The notes under the pieces are model-generated. The model was not told the origin of the DNA and made no database searches. It saw nothing but the letters and a program-made list of their open reading frames with translations. Position numbers and translations under genes: made by a program. From positions 1 through 10,914 of the forward strand of contig DAHXNM010000009.1 of the NCBI GenBank assembly GCA_027365375.1: DNA of 10,914 nt. The letters run 5' to 3'. Source of the DNA: Ferrimicrobium sp. Its GTDB lineage: Bacteria; Actinomycetota; Acidimicrobiia; Acidimicrobiales; Acidimicrobiaceae. Positions 6,770 to 10,914 of this stretch are shown here, piece after piece (positions within the stretch are counted from its first letter, which is position 1; every line of letters begins with the position of its first letter).

Positions 6770-7381
6770 TTGGCTAGCAATCGGCCAGTTTCTTATAGGA
6801 GGCGATCGGGCGATGAACGCTTTGAGAGACGTCAGCTCAACCGTGGTAAATGGGTCAAGCGCGGAATGATCGGCTTTGGAGCCTTGCTGGTGATCTCTAT
6901 CCCATTGGAGCTTCACGACTACGCCGCCTCCAAGGCACTCAGCGCCAAAGAAGTTATCCTTCGAGCGAATCAACTCCAGCTAGGTAGTGCACCGGTCGTT
7001 GACTATGGTCCAAATGGTAGGGTAGCGGTGCGTCTTTTCGGAACCGGGGCCTGGATCAAGCCGGCCGCCAATCACCTGTGCAACACCGTTGGACCTTGGA
7101 CTGGCGACATTGGACATATTAAGGTCGGTTTCTTGGAGGCTAAAGGCGGCGCGACAGCCATCGTGGCGGCCTCGTGTCAGACTACCGATGGGTTGTCTCG
7201 GTTAGTTGTCGGGCGTTACCGCCCTTCTGGAGTTTTGGCGTCGATCATGCTTTCGTCGGCTAAGCAGGTGACGACCGCTACGGTGATTGCAACCCCATCG
7301 ACGCTCTATATACAGAATCCGGTGTATGACAATCGGAGTATCTCGGGCAAATCCTCTGAGGTTGCCATTGGATCTCTTTAG
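6770..7381 (+). CDS. Unrecognised single-pass membrane-anchored protein
   Basis: A 203-residue protein that I do not recognise. Residues 1-31 are strongly basic (RRR, ERRQ, RGKWVKR), followed by one hydrophobic segment (about 32-46, IGFGALLVISIPL). The remainder is soluble, should lie outside the membrane by the positive-inside rule, and contains just two cysteines (in NHLCNT and AASCQTT) that could form a disulfide. Its many Val, Thr, Ile and Gly residues suggest beta structure. I prefer TTG 6770, with GAGGG seven bases upstream; the frame is open back to TTG 6698. A shorter product from ATG 6866 is also possible, because that ATG overlaps the stop of a mini-ORF that has the best ribosome site in the region. 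Confidence 0.6.
   Translation: MASNRPVSYRRRSGDERFERRQLNRGKWVKRGMIGFGALLVISIPLELHDYAASKALSAKEVILRANQLQLGSAPVVDYGPNGRVAVRLFGTGAWIKPAANHLCNTVGPWTGDIGHIKVGFLEAKGGATAIVAASCQTTDGLSRLVVGRYRPSGVLASIMLSSAKQVTTATVIATPSTLYIQNPVYDNRSISGKSSEVAIGSL
6813..6869 (+). CDS. Possible 18-codon leader ORF overlapping the membrane-protein gene
   Basis: A perfect AGGAGG at 6797-6802 lies 10 bases before ATG 6813, which opens an 18-codon frame (MNALRDVSS...). Its TGA at 6867-6869 overlaps ATG 6866 of the larger gene as ATGA, the usual arrangement for coupled translation. The peptide resembles nothing known to me. Either it is a leader that drives a shorter membrane protein starting at residue 33 of the longer form, or the AGGAGG arose by chance from the Arg codons of the basic tail. 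I hold the two about equally likely. Confidence 0.25.
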   Translation: MNALRDVSSTVVNGSSAE

Positions 7382-7761
7382 TGAGTCCGATTACCAATCC
7401 AACTGCTCAGTGGGATGTCCTGCCACGGTAGCGGTTTCAGCGTAGGTATGTGTGGCTTCTGGAAGGCAATCACAGCTCCGATCTCACAGCGTGGTTGCGT
7501 CCAACAGATCCGGGATTCTGGTCAGCTCTGCAACGCAAAATTCAAACGGGGGAGTAGTGAACGGCCCCTAGAGCCAAGCCTCTTGAGCGTGACCCTTGGT
7601 GTCAAAACGGGCAAACTAGCGCATGCGTCTGCACTTTGGCGTCGTTACGAGACCGGCCCGAGGATACGGCAGTGTGCAGCTCAAGCCTACCCAAGCTGAT
7701 TGAGGGTCTAAAACTCAATCCACAGAGCTGGCTGTATCTGGATTGTAGCTACGGGGAGTGA
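7381..7761 (+). pseudogene. Possible decayed ORF downstream of the membrane-protein gene
   Basis: No intact gene is seen in this stretch. A GTG at 7381 overlaps the TAG of the preceding gene, and the frame it opens runs to a TGA at 7759-7761. It is broken by TAG 7429, TAG 7555 and TGA 7558. Between the stops it reads protein-like, Trp-rich text, for example LTAWLRPTDPGFWSALQRK and, at the end, KLIEGLKLNPQSWLYLD. I cannot name a family. It may be a decayed gene of the same operon, or ordinary non-coding sequence. The last bases overlap the convergent Lrp/AsnC gene. Confidence 0.2.
7698..7720. terminator. Weak hairpin between convergent genes
   Basis: GATTGAG (7698-7704) and CTCAATC (7714-7720) form a 7-bp stem around a 9-base loop, GGTCTAAAA. 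The position between the plus-strand genes and the convergent minus-strand Lrp/AsnC gene suits a terminator. There is no run of T on either side, so it is not a classic Rho-independent terminator. Confidence 0.25.
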
Positions 7762-8009
7762 GGTAGGAGCATGTCGAGCTGAAGATGCCCTACTGGGCAA
7801 GTGAGTGTTCGCGTAACGCCTTCAATCACCTGGATACCCTCTACAACCTGGCTACCAATCTCAGCGAGTGTCTCAGCGCGCAGTAGCACAATGATGTCAT
7901 AGGGTCCGGTAACGTCGTCGGCGCGAACCACCATAGGCAACGAGCGGATAGCAGGCAGCACCTTGCTGACTTCTCCGATCTCTGTCTGGATTAGGACGTA
8001 GGCCTCCAC
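7749..8009 (-). CDS. Stand-alone Lrp/AsnC ligand-binding (RAM) domain protein
   Basis: An 86-residue protein that covers only the C-terminal effector domain of Lrp/AsnC regulators. It has strand AYVLIQTE, helix GEVSKVLPAIRSL, strand VVRADDVTGPYDIIVLLRA, helix LAEIGSQVVEGIQVI and strand VTRTLTCPV. The GPYDI turn (about 36-40), where amino acids bind at the subunit interface, is typical. No helix-turn-helix is present, and none is encoded just upstream, where the frame is closed. Stand-alone RAM proteins assemble as dimers or larger rings and may bind amino acids or partner regulators (family knowledge). GTG 8009 is supported by AAGGAG upstream. It faces the plus-strand genes on its left. Confidence 0.9.
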   Translation of the reverse strand: MEAYVLIQTEIGEVSKVLPAIRSLPMVVRADDVTGPYDIIVLLRAETLAEIGSQVVEGIQVIEGVTRTLTCPVGHLQLDMLLPHSP

Positions 8010-8515
8010 ACTTCTCCTTGCCTGCTCTGAACCCTGCGACTAGACTACCGTAGTCGGAGTGCAAAGCGTGGCGATCATCACCAACTTTGCCTTCTTCAGA
8101 TTGTTGCTGTTCAGATTTCGGCTGTTCAGATCGTGGAGGGCGTCCATCTGGCATGGATGCCTCCGTGCCTCAGTGAGAAGGTTGTGTATGTTGTCCGATA
8201 GATCTAACATGATGAGACTCAATGGGACCACTTGAGTAGGCGATTTCTTGAGGTGTCCAGGCTCAGACGGCACTTGGATGTTGTCGTGCCGGCCATCTAG
8301 CGGTGGTGCATAATCTCTAGGTCGGCTAACTCTTTGTGCTTGCCCATCTGTGGCCCTAGATGCCTGCAGCAGATGAACGGAACGGAAGCTACCGAAGTGG
8401 CTGGAGAGCGAAAACAAAAGAGGTGCATATAAATGTATATGTATTTTGGAGCGGAGTACCTATAGATGAGCGGGCGTGTTAGCTTGAAAGCTTATGGACT
8501 AGTGGTCGGTTAGAG
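8010..8515. other. Gene-poor stretch
   Basis: I see no supported gene in about 500 bp. A 125-codon minus-strand frame (8417-8040) starts at a TTG without a ribosome site and has no recognisable domain. The stretch holds degenerate 15-bp repeats (8092-8136) and an AT-rich palindrome, CATATA-AATG-TATATG (8426-8441), 75 bp before the DUF5522 gene. That palindrome could be a regulator site for the DUF5522/ligase operon. No clear -35/-10 pair was found. Confidence 0.45.
8092..8136. repeat. Three degenerate 15-bp tandem repeats
   Basis: Three consecutive 15-bp units share a TTCAGAT core. The second (8107-8121) and third (8122-8136) both begin CTGTTCAGAT, and the first (8092-8106) carries TTCTTCAGAT. 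The exact 15-bp period would keep a reading frame, but no real coding frame crosses it. Confidence 0.5.
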
Positions 8516-8794
8516 GTGTCATCAGATTCCGAAGATAAATGGGATCAGACGGTTCTCTATTTTCCGTCGGAGCGCCGTTTTGATTATGATCACCCGATGG
8601 CGATGACGAGATTGGCTCTGCATCGCGATGCGCTCGCCGCCGGTGCCGAGACCTATAGTGATCCGGTTACCGGCGATTTCGTGCTCTGCTCGCGTACCTT
8701 GATTGAACGAGGGTTCTGCTGTAGTCTCGGCTGTCGTCACTGTCCATTCACCGGCGGTCACCGACCGTTCATGGCGGAGTTGTTTCTCGAGTGA
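8516..8794 (+). CDS. DUF5522-like Cys-rich small protein
   Basis: A 92-residue protein. Residues 36-78 follow the DUF5522 pattern as I remember it: HRDALAAGAETYSDPVTGDFVL, then a helix and a cysteine cluster C68-C69-x3-C73-x2-C76 with His75 in between, ending CRHCPF. The cluster looks able to bind a metal or an iron-sulfur centre (inference); no function is established for the family as far as I know. The start is GTG 8516, since an in-frame stop lies at 8480 and no other start codon falls between. The ribosome site is weak, and ATG 8597 is the next option, which would still keep the conserved part. Its TGA overlaps the GTG of the lipoate-ligase-like gene as GTGA, so the two are probably translated together. 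Confidence 0.75.
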   Translation: MSSDSEDKWDQTVLYFPSERRFDYDHPMAMTRLALHRDALAAGAETYSDPVTGDFVLCSRTLIERGFCCSLGCRHCPFTGGHRPFMAELFLE

Positions 8795-9471
8795 GTGTCG
8801 GCCACCGAACCCAATGGGAGCTAGAGGCTGTCTCGTTGAGCACGGCTACCCTGCACAACGCCTGGCCTAAACTGCGAGCGGGGCAGCGATTGTGTCGCAT
8901 CGTTCAACCCACCGATCGTGCGTTGGTCCTCGGATCATCCACCCGCCAGAGCGAATTCGATCTCGATCGCGCTCGGAGTCAAGGATTAGTAGTTGTTAGG
9001 CGTAACAGCGGAGGCGGGGCCGTTTTAGTCGAGCCAGGCTCGCAGATCTGGCTGATGTTGTACCTAGGACTTGATGATCCGCTTGTCCCCTGGGACCTGG
9101 GTCGCTCCTTCTTGTGGTTGGGTGCCGCCGTGCTTGGGCTCCTCCTAGAGCTTCGACTCAATGCCACGATGGTCGAGAGTCGGCAACCGCGTACTGCTCT
9201 TGGAGGTTTGATCTGTTTTGCTGACCTCGGGTTTGGAGAGGTTACAGTTGATGACGCCAAGGTGCTTGGTCTTGCCCAACGACGCTCTCGCGGCCAAGCT
9301 TGTTTCCAACTTTCACTCCTGTGGGAGGAGCACCAGAGCCTTTTGCGCGAGCTTTTGGTTGTCGATCCGTACGAGAAGGAATCACTTCGAGTGGCGGGCC
9401 TAGCACCGCTAGTCGATCTTTCACGTCAAGACGTGCAGGATAGGGTCGTTACGGCGATCACTGCCCTATAG
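8791..9471 (+). CDS. Lipoate-protein ligase / BPL-LPL-fold protein
   Basis: A 226-residue protein of the biotin/lipoate ligase fold. It has the signature RRNSGGGAVL (70-79), the loop that binds lipoate and ATP, and DDAKVLGLAQRRSRG (154-168), whose Lys157 corresponds to the conserved lysine of LplA and the octanoyltransferases. These enzymes attach lipoate or octanoate to the lipoyl domains of 2-oxoacid dehydrogenases and GcvH. Residues 1-36 look like the usual N-terminal strand and helix. Family members often carry an extra accessory domain, absent here, so the enzyme could be an octanoyltransferase or amidotransferase rather than a full ligase. The SLLWE segment sits where many relatives have HGSLL, and the His of that motif is Gln173. 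The GTG 8791 start overlaps the DUF5522 stop. mraZ begins 116-143 bp downstream. Confidence 0.82.
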   Translation: MSVGHRTQWELEAVSLSTATLHNAWPKLRAGQRLCRIVQPTDRALVLGSSTRQSEFDLDRARSQGLVVVRRNSGGGAVLVEPGSQIWLMLYLGLDDPLVPWDLGRSFLWLGAAVLGLLLELRLNATMVESRQPRTALGGLICFADLGFGEVTVDDAKVLGLAQRRSRGQACFQLSLLWEEHQSLLRELLVVDPYEKESLRVAGLAPLVDLSRQDVQDRVVTAITAL

Positions 9472-9553
9472 CAGAACATCCGTACGAACTAGGCACTGCG
9501 AGCCAATCAATTTGTCATGTTTTACCCTCTTCATGCCGAGATTACGTGTGTTG

Positions 9554-9579
9554 GTGGGGAATTGTGGGGTAAAGTGGGG
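9554..9579 (+). promoter_or_regulatory. MraZ operator: three GTGGGG repeats at 10-bp spacing
   Basis: GTGGGG occurs at 9554-9559, 9564-9569 and 9574-9579, an exact 10-bp period that puts all copies on one face of the helix. MraZ is known to bind direct TGGG-type repeats upstream of its own gene and to repress the dcw cluster. The match in sequence, spacing and position is good. I could not place a confident -35/-10 pair upstream; TTGTCA near 9510 is the nearest candidate. Confidence 0.85.
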
Positions 9580-9614
9580 CCCATTGGTTGGTAGTGGAGA
9601 GGGCAGTCGAGTCG

Positions 9615-10037
9615 GTGTGGCAGACGGGTGAGGTAAAGGCGAAGTTCTTCGGTGGGTATACCCACTCCCTCGACCTCAAGGGTCGGCTCACACTCCCCGC
9701 ACGCTTCCGCTCCAGTTTCTCTGATCGCTGTTATGCCACCCCATCGCAGTACGGCGATCCATGCATCGTGATTTGGACAGTCGAAGACTTTGCTACCTTC
9801 GTTAATGCGGTGCCGCCGCTCAGCTGGGACGAGTCGATGGAGCGTCGTCGATTGAGGGACTGGGGGCGTCAGGCCTTTGAGCTCGAGATCGACCGCCTTG
9901 GCCGCGTTGGGCTACCCCAGCCGCTACGAACGTTGGTCAGTCTGGAGCGCGAGGTACTCGTCAATGGAGCATTTGGCACCATCGAGATCTGGGACCCAGT
10001 TCGTTGGGCCGAGTATCAGGACAGTGCTCATGAATAA
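9615..10037 (+). CDS. mraZ: Transcriptional regulator MraZ
   Basis: About 140 residues, the normal MraZ length. It has two SpoVT/AbrB-like half-domains, each with the DxxGR-x-x-LP signature: DLKGRLTLPARFR near the N-terminus and EIDRLGRVGLP about 70 residues later. MraZ forms a ring that binds the repeats just upstream and tunes expression of the division and wall cluster. The frame is open from TTG 9588. I prefer GTG 9615, which has GGAGAGGG 11 bases upstream and brings the start near the usual FFGGYTHSLD beginning of the family; GTG 9594 and TTG 9588 remain possible. The stop TAA lies 8 bp inside rsmH, so the two are translated from one message. Confidence 0.93.
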   Translation: MWQTGEVKAKFFGGYTHSLDLKGRLTLPARFRSSFSDRCYATPSQYGDPCIVIWTVEDFATFVNAVPPLSWDESMERRRLRDWGRQAFELEIDRLGRVGLPQPLRTLVSLEREVLVNGAFGTIEIWDPVRWAEYQDSAHE

Positions 10038-10914
10038 CCAGCGTAACGACGGTGATCCTGGAGAGGTGCCACGCCAGGGACAGTCCCAGCCTCTAACCGG
10101 TTCAACCGATGGGCGGCACTCGGGTGAGTTCACACACGCTCCGGTACTCGCATCAGAGGTGGTGCAGGGTTTTCGCGATCGTCGGACCCCATCGGCGGTC
10201 ATCGTCGACGCGACCGTCGGGCTAGCTGGTCACTCTCAGCGCATCTTGGACGAACTCGACTGGGCGGAGGTGGTCGGAGTTGATCGCGATCGTAGGGCAC
10301 TGAACCAGGCACAGGATCGGCTGAGCCGCTACCCTGGTCGGGCACGATTGGTGCATGGAAGGTTTGGCGAGATTTCGGATGCGGTGGCGCCTGCGGTTGC
10401 TGTGGCCGGTGTGCTCGCTGATCTTGGTGTCTCGTCGATGCAGTTGGATGATCCCGATCGCGGATTTTCGTTTCGCTTTGATGCCCCACTTGATATGCGA
10501 ATGGATCCAGATGGCGAAGAGTCAGACGTTGCTGGGTTTTTGCTATCGGTGACTACCAAGGATCTGATCCGGATCTTTCGGGAGAACGGTGTAGGGACTC
10601 TCTCGATCAGATATGCCAACGCATTGAAGAGTCGACTTCCGGTAGCCACCACTGGCGAACTCGCCGAGATTATCGTCTCGGCAACCCCGGCGAGGTTGCG
10701 GGGCGGACGCACACACCCGGCAACAAAGGTCTTCCAGGCTCTGCGGATCAGTGTCAACGATGAAGCGACGGAACTCATTCACTTTTTACCTGCAGCACTT
10801 GGATTGCTCGATCGAGGAGGTGTCATGCAAGTCATTAGTTACCATTCAGGTGAAGATAGACTCGTCAAGCGCTTCATCCGGCTTGTCGAGACCGGCGGCT
10901 GCATCTGCCCACCT
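10030..10914 (+). CDS. rsmH: 16S rRNA (cytosine-1402-N4)-methyltransferase RsmH, 3' end missing
   Basis: The visible 295 residues cover nearly all of RsmH (E. coli protein 313); the C-terminal tail is beyond the window. SAM-binding motif I is VDATVGLAGHS (59-69), followed by GVDRD, then ADLGVSSMQLDDPDRGFSF and PLDMRMD, HPATKVFQALRISVN and ISYHSGEDRLVKRF. The enzyme methylates N4 of C1402 in the ribosomal P site. The first 33 residues are a polar, Gln- and Gly-rich extension before HAPVL, where most homologues begin. The segment that in E. coli reads FGEERFAKRIARAI is here NGVGTLSIRYANAL, an unusual divergence. ATG 10030 overlaps the end of mraZ, with AGGA upstream. This is the second gene of the dcw cluster. 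Confidence 0.94.
   Translation, partial: MNNQRNDGDPGEVPRQGQSQPLTGSTDGRHSGEFTHAPVLASEVVQGFRDRRTPSAVIVDATVGLAGHSQRILDELDWAEVVGVDRDRRALNQAQDRLSRYPGRARLVHGRFGEISDAVAPAVAVAGVLADLGVSSMQLDDPDRGFSFRFDAPLDMRMDPDGEESDVAGFLLSVTTKDLIRIFRENGVGTLSIRYANALKSRLPVATTGELAEIIVSATPARLRGGRTHPATKVFQALRISVNDEATELIHFLPAALGLLDRGGVMQVISYHSGEDRLVKRFIRLVETGGCICPP

Noticed and set aside
6639..6869. 76-codon plus-strand frame from ATG 6639
   Set aside because: No ribosome site at 6639 and mostly overlaps the better supported membrane-protein frame; only its AGGAGG-led end is kept as a possible leader.
7415..7699. 94-codon plus-strand frame
   Set aside because: Starts within a longer, more protein-like but broken frame, has no ribosome site and no recognisable domain.
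8040..8417. 125-codon minus-strand frame upstream of the RAM-domain gene
   Set aside because: TTG start without a ribosome site, low-complexity Asn/Leu end created by the 15-bp repeats, no domain.

Overview
The window looks like bacterial chromosome of moderate GC, most likely from an actinobacterium. An Acidimicrobiia-type lineage is my guess, not something the sequence proves. The basis is the start of a division/cell-wall (dcw) cluster at the right edge (mraZ then rsmH), frequent GTG and TTG starts, a DUF5522-type Cys-rich small protein beside a lipoate-ligase-like gene, and gene families typical of free-living actinobacteria. I see no tRNA, rRNA, insertion sequence, CRISPR array or phage gene.

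Left part (1-3366), all minus strand. In transcription order it holds a single-domain rhodanese (3325-3017) behind an ATACC...GGTAT operator-like palindrome, an AMP-forming acyl-CoA synthetase of the acetyl-CoA synthetase family (2912-945) with its own -35/-10 promoter, and a zinc-free quinone-oxidoreductase-like dehydrogenase (747 leftwards) that runs off the window. The synthetase has Gly where acetate-specific enzymes carry the Trp that limits acyl-chain size, so it probably uses something larger than acetate. About 620 bp without a convincing gene follows.

Middle (3986-6585), minus strand. In transcription order: a GNAT acetyltransferase (possibly leaderless), a short-chain dehydrogenase 34 bp after it with Arg in place of the catalytic Lys, and then a PAP2 membrane phosphatase. 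The GNAT gene diverges from a plus-strand gene for an unrecognised membrane-anchored protein (6770-7381) across a spacer holding a 13-bp palindrome. A possibly decayed reading frame follows that gene and converges on a minus-strand stand-alone Lrp/AsnC ligand-binding (RAM) domain gene. A gene-poor stretch of about 500 bp comes next, with degenerate 15-bp repeats.

Right part (8516-10914), plus strand. A DUF5522-like Cys-rich small protein overlaps, through a GTGA start/stop, a lipoate-protein-ligase-like enzyme. Next come three GTGGGG direct repeats at exact 10-bp spacing, which read as the MraZ operator, then mraZ, which overlaps rsmH by 8 bp; rsmH is cut by the window end.

Most genes are ordinary housekeeping or catabolic genes, and I see no multi-gene novel system. 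The points most worth a second look are the altered acyl pocket of the synthetase, the operator-like site before the rhodanese, the MraZ boxes, the coupled DUF5522-ligase pair, an AGGAGG-led mini-ORF nested in the membrane-protein gene, and a divergent RsmH segment.
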